DNA from: Enhygromyxa salina
Lineage (GTDB): Bacteria; Myxococcota_A; Polyangia; Nannocystales; Nannocystaceae
Direction of reading: 5' to 3'
DNA: 64,000 nt
NCBI RefSeq assembly: GCF_002994635.1
Contig: NZ_PVNL01000042.1
Coordinates: 62,001-126,000, forward strand
The position numbers and the translations under genes were made by a program. The notes beneath the pieces were generated by a model. The model searched no databases, was not told the DNA's origin, and worked only from the letters and a program-made list of their open reading frames with translations. This document shows, in pieces, positions 1 through 8,348 of this stretch (the first letter of the stretch is position 1; each line of letters opens with the position of its first letter).

Positions 1-660
1 GACCTCGCGGGCGAGCGGCTGGCGACCGTCGAGCTCACCGGCGCCAGCGCGACCGACTGGGAGGACATGACGATCGGCCCGGGTCCGACTCCCGGCGACT
101 GGCTCTACATCGGTGACATCGGCGACAACGCCGAGGCCCGCCCCGACATCACGATCTACCGCCTGCCCGAGCCCCAAGATCTCGGCGATCCAGAGCTGCC
201 GATCATGGTCGACGACTGGGAGGCGATCGTGCTTCGCTACCCCGACGCGGCCCACGACGCGGAGACGCTGCTCGTCGATCCGATCAGCGGCGATCTACTG
301 ATCGTGACCAAGGGCCAGCAGACCGGGCTGTTTCGGCTCGCGGCGCCGTTTGAGCCGAGCGACGACGCGCAGGTGCTCGAGCAGCTCGACGATCCGACCT
401 TCCCGAGCGCGTATGCAACCGCAGGCGACATCTCACCGCTCGGTGATTTCATCGTGGTGCGCGGCTACCTGAGCGCGTTCTTGTGGGTTCGTGGGCCAGA
501 TCAGAGCGTCGGTGAGGCGATGCTGGGGCAGGCCTGCGCGATCCCGCTGGCGATCGAGCCCCAGGGTGAGACGCTGGGCATCGACCCGGATGGCATGGGC
601 TACTTCACGCTCAGCGAGAGCACCAACCAACCACTTTGGCGGTTTGAGTTCGAGCGCTGA
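1..660 (+). CDS. Hypothetical secreted protein, C-terminal part (5' truncated by window edge)
   Basis: The frame is open from base 1 and ends with TGA at 658-660, giving 219 residues of a longer protein. The visible part carries DWEDM, then YIGDIGDN and IYRLPEP, a pattern I associate with uncharacterised secreted bacterial proteins, probably of beta-propeller type. Later segments (LLIVTKG, YFTLSE) fit repeated beta blades. The internal ATG at 67 is not the start, because coding-type sequence continues upstream in frame. It converges with the minus-strand gene ending at 700. No catalytic motif is recognised, so the function is unknown. Confidence 0.6.
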   Translation, partial: DLAGERLATVELTGASATDWEDMTIGPGPTPGDWLYIGDIGDNAEARPDITIYRLPEPQDLGDPELPIMVDDWEAIVLRYPDAAHDAETLLVDPISGDLLIVTKGQQTGLFRLAAPFEPSDDAQVLEQLDDPTFPSAYATAGDISPLGDFIVVRGYLSAFLWVRGPDQSVGEAMLGQACAIPLAIEPQGETLGIDPDGMGYFTLSESTNQPLWRFEFER

Positions 661-699
661 CCCAGACTCCTCGGCCGCGGGTGCCGAGCAACGGCCAGC

Positions 700-1770
700 T
701 CACTTGTCGTCGCGCTTGCGGCCGCGGAACTCCTTGGCCTCGATCCCCAGCACATCCGCCGCCAGCGACAGCTTCCAAAACGGCACCCGCCCCGCCTCCG
801 AGAACGCCACGCGGCCCTGATCATCGATGATCACCAGCCCCGCTCCGTCGATGCCGAACGCCGCGCGTGCCTCGGCGGCCTCGGGCACGAACGCCCAGCC
901 CTCGACCTCCCAGCCCTCGGCCTCACCCACGATCACGCCGCCGATCCCGGCCCGCTGCTCGGGCTCCCAGTCGGCGGCGAGGATCCGCGCCAGCCGGATC
1001 GAAGGCTTCTTGATCTGCTCGAAGACCGCTTGCATCTCGCCATCGAAGCCCCCGTCCTCGAGGCCGGGGATCTCGGCGCGCGCGACCTTGGTGTCGAGGA
1101 ACACCAGCACGCAGAACCGGCCCGCGCAGCTGTCGCTGTCGAGCTCACCGATCGCAAACTTGGGCGCAGGCGGCCCGGGGGGCGGCTCTTCGGCGCGCAG
1201 CAGCGACTTGATCTCGGCGAGCGTGGCTTCGTCGGCGTCGCCCGCGTGACGCAGCGCGACCTCGCCCTTGGCGTCGATCACGACGAAACCCAGGTGGCCC
1301 TTGGGCAGCGAGAACGCGTCGGTGAACTTGCCGCCAAAGTCGACGTAGATCGGCAGTTTCAATTCGTCGCGCATCGGTCCGACGAAGTCGCTCTCGATCT
1401 TGCCCTTCATGATCATGGCCCCGGCCGGCGCGTCGCCAACGCTGAACCCAACGACGTCAGCGGGCAGGGTCCAGCGATGCAGGGCGCGGCGCAGCAGCTT
1501 GCCCTCGCCGCCGGTCATGCTCTCCTTGCCCTCGATCATGATGAACACGGTCTTGCCCTGCAGATCCCCGAGGCGCAGGGCCGGGACGGGACCCTGGGCG
1601 TCGAGCTCGAGCTCGGCGATCGAGACCTCCGGATTTATTTCGTCGAGCTGCGCAGGGATGTCGTCGACCTCGGGCCACATCGACCACACCACCGCGCCGA
1701 GTCCCAACACCACGACACCCACGATCCCGGCCGCGAGCTTGAGGATCTTGCGCTTGGTCCAGGCTGCCAC
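700..1770 (-). CDS. Membrane-anchored protein with thioredoxin-like fold, function unknown
   Basis: About 356 residues. It has a Lys/Arg-rich N-terminus (WTKRKILK), one membrane helix (IVGVVVLGLGAVVW) and a long periplasmic part. Residues about 60-200 look redoxin-like (LRLGDLQGKTVF, then LGFVVIDAKGEV), but no CxxC is visible; a second half (residues about 200-350, GAGLVIIDDQGRVAF) repeats a similar strand pattern, suggesting two tandem thioredoxin-fold units. GTG at 1770 is chosen as start because it puts the basic residues just before the membrane helix; GTG 1788 and TTG 1815 are also in frame. It lies just downstream of the lipoprotein gene ending at 1823 and is probably cotranscribed with it. 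A peroxidase role is not supported. Confidence 0.6.
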   Translation of the reverse strand: MAAWTKRKILKLAAGIVGVVVLGLGAVVWSMWPEVDDIPAQLDEINPEVSIAELELDAQGPVPALRLGDLQGKTVFIMIEGKESMTGGEGKLLRRALHRWTLPADVVGFSVGDAPAGAMIMKGKIESDFVGPMRDELKLPIYVDFGGKFTDAFSLPKGHLGFVVIDAKGEVALRHAGDADEATLAEIKSLLRAEEPPPGPPAPKFAIGELDSDSCAGRFCVLVFLDTKVARAEIPGLEDGGFDGEMQAVFEQIKKPSIRLARILAADWEPEQRAGIGGVIVGEAEGWEVEGWAFVPEAAEARAAFGIDGAGLVIIDDQGRVAFSEAGRVPFWKLSLAADVLGIEAKEFRGRKRDDK

Positions 1771-1822
1771 GGCGCGGAGTATATCCACAACGACCCGCGA
1801 CGATAGAGGCGCCAAGCAGCGC

Positions 1823-3421
1823 TCAGTCGACGTGGAGCACGCCCATTCGCAGCTCGCCGTCGGTCAGACACGCGAGCGGCAGCGTGTCGCCGACGCCGTC
1901 GAAGCTGGGCCCGACGACCGCGAGATCGTCGCAGCGCAGGCCAGTGAGCGGCTCGAGCTCCACGTCCACGCCGGTCGAGCGCAGCGCCAACACGTCGAGA
2001 TCGGCGCCCATCGGGATGACGAGCGTGGGGACCCCGTCGAGCAGCGCGAGGCTCGGCGAGCCGCTGGGCATGGCCGGGAGCTCGACCAGGTCGGTGACAT
2101 CGCTGGGATCCTCGAGCTGCTCGGACCACCGATTGATCCGAAGCACGCGCACGCGCGGCGCCTCGGGACCGCCCTCGAGCGCGAACGCGTGGCGCGAGCC
2201 GAACGCCCCGTCGCAGCTGCGCAGCCAGGTCGTCGCGACCGGCACGCTGGCGAGCTGCCCCGGATCGGAGCTGAGACTCGGCAGTCCGTTGCTGCCGACC
2301 GCCAACAACCACGGAAACCCGAGGGCCATCCGGACGCTCAGGGCAGATCCGTGGCCCGCAAAGGTCCACAGCCGCGCGTCAGCGGGTAAGTCCAGATCGC
2401 TGGACGCCGGCCCCCGCAGCAGCACGGGCAGCGCCGGCTCACCGTTCGACGCCAGCCAGCGCGTGACCAGCAGTCGGTCGCCCGGGCTCGAGGTCTCGGC
2501 GTCGCGCCGCGCTTCGACGCCGAGCACCACCATGCGATCGAGCAGCGTGACCGCCTGGATCTGCGCGAGCTCATGCGGCCCGAGGGCGGCGCGCTGTTGC
2601 TCGTCGTCGAGGCTCCACAGCTCGAGGGGCGCACCTGGCTCGGCGAGCGGAACCCCCGGACCGGTGACGCTGACGATCCTCGCGTAGACCGTGGCGCCGC
2701 CGTCAGCCAGGTACGCCGCCACCACCCAGCGTGCCTGCGCGTCGCCAACGGTCACCCCCGGCACGACCGACAGATCGAGCTCCGCCCGGCCCTCGACGAC
2801 GCCACCCGCCACCAAGCCCGGCAGCTCGAGCTCGAAGCCAGCCAACGACCACGCCCCGGCCCGCACCTGCACGCGAGCGTTCGCGGAGTCGACCACACCG
2901 AGCACGGCCTCGCTGCCCTGCCCGTGCACGACCAGGCGATCGCCTTCGTCGAGCAGCTCGGGCTGCAGCGTCGCGGTCAGCGGGCCCGGCATGCTCGGCA
3001 CGACTTGGATCTCCACGACCTCGGACCGCAGCTCGACGGAGCCGAGCTGGTGGACCAACGACAGCTCGTGTCGACCCACGACCATCGCCCCCCCGAGGGC
3101 GAGGCGCAGCGTCTCCTTGCCCTCGAGCGCAGCCGGCCCGGAACCACCCAGCGCCCACGAGCCGCCGTCAATCTCGACCCGCGTGTCATACCGCAAGTTG
3201 CTCACGGCCAGCGTGAGGTCCTCGACCTGAGCGGCGCTCACCACCAGCTCTGGAACCGGCAGATCCAGACTGGGCGGTGGTGGGGGCTCGTCTTCACCCT
3301 CGTCCGGGTCCGCCACCTCGACATCGTCCGCCCCACACCCGAGCGCCACGACCCCCGACCCGGCCACGGCCGCGGACCAGACCAAGGCCAGGCGGCCGCG
3401 TCGGGGGAGGAGTCGCCTCAC
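1823..3421 (-). CDS. Putative outer-membrane lipoprotein of unknown function
   Basis: About 532 residues from GTG 3421. The N-terminus has an Arg-rich region (RRLLPRRGR), a hydrophobic stretch and a lipobox VALGC, then an acidic Pro-rich linker (about residues 35-55) typical of lipoproteins. The rest is beta-strand-rich with no motif that I recognise; it may be built from Ig-like or propeller repeats. The open frame extends upstream to 3514, but that would run into the divergent gene starting at 3501, and the signal peptide fits the GTG start best. Function unknown. Confidence 0.6.
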   Translation of the reverse strand: MRRLLPRRGRLALVWSAAVAGSGVVALGCGADDVEVADPDEGEDEPPPPPSLDLPVPELVVSAAQVEDLTLAVSNLRYDTRVEIDGGSWALGGSGPAALEGKETLRLALGGAMVVGRHELSLVHQLGSVELRSEVVEIQVVPSMPGPLTATLQPELLDEGDRLVVHGQGSEAVLGVVDSANARVQVRAGAWSLAGFELELPGLVAGGVVEGRAELDLSVVPGVTVGDAQARWVVAAYLADGGATVYARIVSVTGPGVPLAEPGAPLELWSLDDEQQRAALGPHELAQIQAVTLLDRMVVLGVEARRDAETSSPGDRLLVTRWLASNGEPALPVLLRGPASSDLDLPADARLWTFAGHGSALSVRMALGFPWLLAVGSNGLPSLSSDPGQLASVPVATTWLRSCDGAFGSRHAFALEGGPEAPRVRVLRINRWSEQLEDPSDVTDLVELPAMPSGSPSLALLDGVPTLVIPMGADLDVLALRSTGVDVELEPLTGLRCDDLAVVGPSFDGVGDTLPLACLTDGELRMGVLHVD

Positions 3422-3500
3422 TCCCGGAGTGTACGTAAACCCCTGGCAAACGGGTACTTTTGCCGCCGGCGACCACCCCGCCGAATAATTGAGCCCTGAC

Positions 3501-5837
3501 ATGACGCCGTCCACACCTGCACCCCGCCTCGACTACCGCCGCCTCGTGTTCGCCACGGCGCTGTGCTGCCTGATGTTCGAGCTGGTGCTCTCGCGCCTCG
3601 TGGACTTCCACCTCGGGGCCGACAACGCCTACCTCGCGCTGCCGATCGCGTTCCTCGGGCTCGCGCTGGGCAGCCTCTACGTCCACTTCCGACCGGCCAC
3701 GCTCGAGAAGTTCAACATCCAGCGCGAGCTGATGGTGCTGGCGATCTTGTGCGTCGGCGGGCTGCTGTTCGCGTTCGTGTTGTTCAGCTGGATCATGCCC
3801 GTCACCTCGTCGGTGGTGATCGCCAAGCAGCTCGACTACCTGGCCAAGAAGACCGCGGTGTTCGTGATCATCATGGTCCTGCCCTTCTTCAGCTTTGGGC
3901 GGATCCTGACCTCCATGTACCAGCTGCGACGCGACGAGATCGGATCGATCTACGCGGCCGATCTGCTGGGCGCGGCGCTGGCCTGCGCGCTGACGCCCGT
4001 CGCGTTTCACTTTGGCGGGCTACCCACGGTCGTGGTCGTGCTGATCGTGCTCTCGTTCGCGCCGCTGCTGCTGGCCAGCACCGCGTCGCGCTCGCGGGTC
4101 ATCGTCGGTGTCGTCGCGCTGGTCGTCGCGCTGGGGTCCGAGCGGCTGATCGACTACGCTGATCGCACCGTGTCCTACGAGCAGTGGGGCGCGGCGGGCA
4201 CCTACGAGGAGCTCGATCGAGCCTGGAACGAGCACTCGCGGGTCGCGGTGGTCAAGCGGGTCTCGGGCTCTGGCGGCTCCACGTCCCACGCGATCATTCA
4301 CAACAACTCGCGCAGCAACGTGCACGTGTGGGGCTACCGGGATCGTGTGCGCGAGGCCAATGTCCTGCAGGGCATGGAGGCCGCGTGGGCGCTGGGCCGC
4401 GAGCCCAAGAACATCCTCGTGATGTTCGCCGGCACCGGCGCAGAGATGATCCGGTTCGACGAGCTGGCCCACCACGAGGCCAACATCACGGGCGTCGAGC
4501 TCAACGGGCTGGTCAAGAAGTTCGGCCGCGAGAGCGAGCACATCAGCAGCTATCGGATCGCCGAGTTCCTGGACAAGCCCAACATCGAGTTGGTGATCGA
4601 CGAGGGCCGGCACTTCCTCACCACCCGGCCCGAGGGCACCAAGTACGACCTGATCTACCTCGGCTCCAACGCGGCGACCACAGCGGTCACCGGCCACACC
4701 ACCAAGTACCTGGACACGGTCGAGGCGTACCACACCTACCTCGACTTGCTCGCGCCTGGCGGGATCATGGTGTTCGACCACCAGCCCCTGCACGATCGCA
4801 TCTACAACATGCGCGAGGTGTTCGCGCAGCGCGGCATCGAGAACTTCGAAGATCGCCTCATCATCATCGACGACAAGACCCGCAGCGACGACGACTTGGT
4901 GCTGTCACCCGACGGCTTCACGCCCGAGGAGGTCGAGCGGGTCGTCGCGGTCGCCAAGGGTGAGGGCCGCAACAAGCGAAAATACGCTCGGCGGATCCGC
5001 TACCTCCACCAAAAGCGGCTGCGCGACAAGAAGTACCGCGACACGATCGAAGGCGAGATGGGCCAGACCTTCGTCGACGATCGGCCCTTCATGAAGGACC
5101 TCGACCTCGAGTCGTATGAGCTGACCCCGCCCGAGGGCAAGGCCAAGACGATCGGGTGGTACGTCACCTGGATCAAGATCACCACGGTCGTGGTGCTGTC
5201 CGGCATCGCGCTGCTGTTCATCGGCGTGGCCGCGCTCAAGCGCGACGCCCGAGCGCCGATCCCCGTGCTCTTGTATCTCTTGGTCACCGGGTTTTGCTTC
5301 ATGCTCTGCGAGGTCGCGATCATGGCCAAGCTCGAGCTGTTCTTGACCCAGCCGCTGCTGAGCATGGCCGCGGTGCTGTCGCTGTTCCTGCTCACCAGCG
5401 GGGTCGGCAGCGCGATCTATCCACGGCTCACCAAGCTCCACGACACCCGCGCGCTGGCCGGCCTGGCCGTGCTCGCCGTCGTGTTCGTGATGCTCACGCT
5501 CGACTGGATGGTCGGCAACCTGCTGCATTTGCCGGTCGCCCTCAAGCTCGTGCTGGCGACGCTGGCCACCGCGCCGCTCGGGATCGTGCTCGGCTTGTTC
5601 TACCCGCACGTGGTCTCGTGCCTGGTCGACCAGGATCGGGCCCAGACGGTGTCGATCAGCTACGGGCTGAGCACGCTGTCGAGCGTGGTGGGGTCGGCCT
5701 ACGCGCTCGCGGCGATGATCAACATTGGGTTCAACGCGCTGCTGCAGCAGGCCGCGGTTGGCTACGGCGTGCTGCTGGTCGGCGCGCTGGTGTATCAGGT
5801 CGCGGGCGGCAAGTGGCTGTCGCGGGCCCGCGCCTGA
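3501..5837 (+). CDS. Membrane-embedded spermidine synthase-like protein
   Basis: 778 residues from ATG 3501. The N-terminal ~230 residues contain about seven membrane segments, beginning with a helix after YRRLVFATALCCLMFELVLS, a sequence typical of the membrane half of polyamine aminopropyltransferase-like proteins. The middle (about 240-520) is a Rossmann methyltransferase-like spermidine-synthase domain: ILVMFAGTGAEM (SAM-binding-type glycine loop), ITGVELNG and YDLIYLGSN. A second membrane block (about 555-775) follows. The true substrate of such fusions is usually unknown; polyamine synthesis is not assured. It stands alone, diverging from the lipoprotein at 3421 and converging on the gene ending at 5865. 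Confidence 0.75.
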   Translation: MTPSTPAPRLDYRRLVFATALCCLMFELVLSRLVDFHLGADNAYLALPIAFLGLALGSLYVHFRPATLEKFNIQRELMVLAILCVGGLLFAFVLFSWIMPVTSSVVIAKQLDYLAKKTAVFVIIMVLPFFSFGRILTSMYQLRRDEIGSIYAADLLGAALACALTPVAFHFGGLPTVVVVLIVLSFAPLLLASTASRSRVIVGVVALVVALGSERLIDYADRTVSYEQWGAAGTYEELDRAWNEHSRVAVVKRVSGSGGSTSHAIIHNNSRSNVHVWGYRDRVREANVLQGMEAAWALGREPKNILVMFAGTGAEMIRFDELAHHEANITGVELNGLVKKFGRESEHISSYRIAEFLDKPNIELVIDEGRHFLTTRPEGTKYDLIYLGSNAATTAVTGHTTKYLDTVEAYHTYLDLLAPGGIMVFDHQPLHDRIYNMREVFAQRGIENFEDRLIIIDDKTRSDDDLVLSPDGFTPEEVERVVAVAKGEGRNKRKYARRIRYLHQKRLRDKKYRDTIEGEMGQTFVDDRPFMKDLDLESYELTPPEGKAKTIGWYVTWIKITTVVVLSGIALLFIGVAALKRDARAPIPVLLYLLVTGFCFMLCEVAIMAKLELFLTQPLLSMAAVLSLFLLTSGVGSAIYPRLTKLHDTRALAGLAVLAVVFVMLTLDWMVGNLLHLPVALKLVLATLATAPLGIVLGLFYPHVVSCLVDQDRAQTVSISYGLSTLSSVVGSAYALAAMINIGFNALLQQAAVGYGVLLVGALVYQVAGGKWLSRARA

Positions 5838-5864
5838 GCGACGCCATCCGACTCGGCTGCTCCC

Positions 5865-7601
5865 TCACCCGCGTGATTCGGCGTGCAAGCCGACCACGAG
5901 CACGGGCGCGAGGTCGACACCGTCGACACCCAAGCACCGACACCACGCGTCGTCGTCAAAGTCGAGCTGTGGCGACGCCTCGAGTCCCAGCGACCGCGCC
6001 AGGATGTTGATGCGATGCGCCATGATCCCGGCGTCGAGCAGGCTGTAGACGTACCCACGGGCCTCATACTTGGCGCACAGTCGCGCAACCGCGCTGACGA
6101 TCACGATCACGGCGCACGTCTCCGCCCCCGCTCGCTCCACGGGCGCGAGCAGGGCGCGGAGCCCAGCGGGGTCGTCATGCCGAAGCACGTCGAGCGTATC
6201 GAGCGCTGTGTCGTAGTGGTAGACGCCCGACGCGAGGCCGTCGATCGCCGTCACGATCACGTATGGTTCGGCCGAGCCCAGGTTCCCGGCCGACGCCGTA
6301 TTGCGATAGAAGTGGTGACCACCCTCCGCCGCCGGGCGCACCCGGCCCCCGAAGCTCAGCGTCAACAGCTGGGCGAGGCGCTGGGCCTGCGGGGATGACG
6401 GGGATGACGAATCGCTGACAGACGACGCCGATTCGTGCGAGTCCGCGGCGGCGACCCGACGGGGCACCAGCCGCGCGTGGCGGAGCTGGTCGGAGACGTC
6501 CCGGCTCAAGTGCACCTGAATGGCGGAGGGTTGCTCGAGATGCCACGGCTTGAGCAGCGCGCTGCGATGAAAGCACAGCGCGCGATTCTCACGGTGTCCG
6601 CTGGCGAGCGTGACGGTGAACGGTGGGAGCTCCTCACCGCAGGTGGGACAATTGGGCAACTGCAGGACGTGGGCCCGAAGCGAGGTGGCGCCGGTCACCG
6701 GATCCCAACATTCGATGTGCTCGAGGGCCGGGGATTGGAAGACCCCCGTGATGTACGCGATGACATGTTGGACCGCGCGACCGAACAACGCGCGACACCA
6801 CAGGTCGCGTTCGTGCTGATCGAGGTCGCCCGCGACAGGCCGAGGAGACGGGGCCCCCTGCTGCTGCAGCCGCACACAAGTGACGCAGGCGGAGTGCCCG
6901 AACACGGTCAGCGGCCCGATGCTCCACGCATGCGGGTCCACGAACAATGTGGTCGAGCGACGCAGCCGGGCTGCGCAGCGCTCTTGCGCGTCGACGTCAC
7001 CGATCACCACATAGAGGGCGACCTCGAGCGCGTCGACTTCGCTCTCCATCTCGAGATCCAGTTCGACGCAGCCGCCGAGCCCGATCGGTTGCAGCAACGA
7101 CGCCATCACGGCGCGGTGCTCGGCGGCCCCCACGACGGCGACGCGCGCCGACCCGAGCGCGCGCTGGGCCCCGAACCGGCTCGCGTGCCTGCCCGTCAGT
7201 CGCAGATAGCGACTAAGAAACGCCATCTGGGGACCGTGCGCGTCACTGAGCGCCGTGCGGTCGTGCTCGGTTCCAGCGTCGCAACCTTCCTCGAGCATGC
7301 CGTGCATGTACAACAAGCTGAGGACGTCACGCAGATCGACCATCGCGACCGTGGGCAGCGCCTCGGCGAGCGCCTCGATCGTGCGTGTGCCATCGAGCAG
7401 CGGGAAGATCGTGCGCACCATCCAACCCAGCGAGCCACCGTTCAAGGTCTTGGGCTCAGCGCCGACCAGGTGCAGGCCGCCGTCCGCGAGCACCACTGGG
7501 TATAGATCGGTGACCAGGCGCGGCTGAGTGGGCAACCGCAGCTCGGCGAACTGATCGGTGAGGGCGCTGAGCTTGGATGCAACATGTCCGTCGGTACCCA
7601 T
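5865..7601 (-). CDS. E1-like (ocin-ThiF type) protein fused to a SagB-type dehydrogenase
   Basis: 578 residues. Residues about 1-360 resemble the E1-like leader-binding partner of azoline-forming RiPP systems: a winged-helix-like N-terminus (LNGGSLGWMVRTIFPLLDGT), a degenerate nucleotide-fold strand (ARVAVVGAAEH) and two zinc-type pairs, CVTC and CPTC. Residues about 400-575 form an FMN nitroreductase domain of SagB type (FYRNTASAGNLGSAEPYV, GVYHYD, SLLDAGIMAHR). SagB enzymes oxidise azolines to azoles; the E1-like part presents the precursor leader to YcaO. ATG 7601 is preceded by AGGAG at 7611-7615, nine bases upstream. It is the last gene of the run starting near 9658. Having both functions in one chain is unusual. 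Confidence 0.75.
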   Translation of the reverse strand: MGTDGHVASKLSALTDQFAELRLPTQPRLVTDLYPVVLADGGLHLVGAEPKTLNGGSLGWMVRTIFPLLDGTRTIEALAEALPTVAMVDLRDVLSLLYMHGMLEEGCDAGTEHDRTALSDAHGPQMAFLSRYLRLTGRHASRFGAQRALGSARVAVVGAAEHRAVMASLLQPIGLGGCVELDLEMESEVDALEVALYVVIGDVDAQERCAARLRRSTTLFVDPHAWSIGPLTVFGHSACVTCVRLQQQGAPSPRPVAGDLDQHERDLWCRALFGRAVQHVIAYITGVFQSPALEHIECWDPVTGATSLRAHVLQLPNCPTCGEELPPFTVTLASGHRENRALCFHRSALLKPWHLEQPSAIQVHLSRDVSDQLRHARLVPRRVAAADSHESASSVSDSSSPSSPQAQRLAQLLTLSFGGRVRPAAEGGHHFYRNTASAGNLGSAEPYVIVTAIDGLASGVYHYDTALDTLDVLRHDDPAGLRALLAPVERAGAETCAVIVIVSAVARLCAKYEARGYVYSLLDAGIMAHRINILARSLGLEASPQLDFDDDAWCRCLGVDGVDLAPVLVVGLHAESRG

Positions 7602-7614
7602 CGCGCAATTCTCC

Positions 7615-7672
7615 TTTCAGCTCGGGCGAGGTTTCTCGCCCGCTTGCGGACGCCATTCGTCGACTGGTTCAG
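7615..7672. repeat. Dispersed hairpin repeat, copy A, overlapping the end of a coding gene
   Basis: 58 bases closely matching 58616-58672 and sharing its first ~40 bases with copies at 32231-32270 and 32401-32439. It contains an 8-bp stem (7623-7630 with 7635-7642, CGGGCGAG/CTCGCCCG, loop GTTT). Read on the minus strand it supplies the last codons and TGA of the E1-like gene; the hairpin then sits just before the AGGAG of the next gene. Confidence 0.75.
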
Positions 7673-8348
7673 TCCGGGAAGCCAACTCCTTTGCGACAAA
7701 GCGCTGGCCGAACCACCTGGCCGCGCGCTCGAAGCTGGCTCGTGGATCCTGGGGAGCGCAGCGTGGACACAGCCCGATCCGCGCAAACCGGCGCTGGCGA
7801 AGAATCCCGAATACGGCGTCCCCCTCCCAGTATTGGCCCATGCCGTCGGCTCGCGGCGCATATCGACCGGAGCTCATGTTGATACATTGAATCGCGGTGA
7901 GCGCCGCGACCTGCTCGGTCAGGGCGCCGAGCTGGCCGGCGAACCACGGCTCGCTGGGCTCGGACTCGGCCGCGGCCTGAGTCGCCTGATGCGCGGGTTG
8001 ATCGACGACGAGCGAACGTAGACGCCGCTGGAGGCACTCCCAGCAAGGCGTCGTGGGCGGGACGACCGTGGGCCCCACCCGAAATTGGTGCCCGCACAGC
8101 TCCGCCTGGATCCACGGGATGTTCCCAGACCAGCATCGCTCGTCGAGAATCTTCGCGACCGCGGGGCTCGGACGCTCGGTGACGAGCGCGACGAGCTGAT
8201 GATCACCCAGGACCTGATCCAAGTCCGTGAGCGCGGCGCCAGGTTCATCTGTCGTCACCTCCAGACCCGGAGCGTCCCCGAGCAGGGCTGCGCATCGTCG
8301 CCCAACTTCGCCGCTGCCGAGCATCAATAATTTCGTGGGCGTGGTCAT
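7617..8348 (-). CDS. E1-like leader-peptide-binding protein of an azoline RiPP system
   Basis: 243 residues. The N-terminus LLMLGSGEVGRRCA is a Rossmann glycine loop, and CWEC (about residue 98) with CPRC (about 190) gives the four-Cys zinc site of McbB/E1-like proteins. Such proteins bind the precursor leader and activate the YcaO cyclodehydratase. The start codon overlaps the stop of the YcaO gene (ATGA, 8345-8348), and the next gene begins 15 bases downstream. Its last ~17 codons and stop lie inside a dispersed hairpin repeat (7615-7672), so the extreme C-terminus has probably been replaced or added by the repeat. The frame extends upstream to 8513 but that part is inside the YcaO gene. 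Confidence 0.75.
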   Translation of the reverse strand: MTTPTKLLMLGSGEVGRRCAALLGDAPGLEVTTDEPGAALTDLDQVLGDHQLVALVTERPSPAVAKILDERCWSGNIPWIQAELCGHQFRVGPTVVPPTTPCWECLQRRLRSLVVDQPAHQATQAAAESEPSEPWFAGQLGALTEQVAALTAIQCINMSSGRYAPRADGMGQYWEGDAVFGILRQRRFARIGLCPRCAPQDPRASFERAARWFGQRFVAKELASRTEPVDEWRPQAGEKPRPS

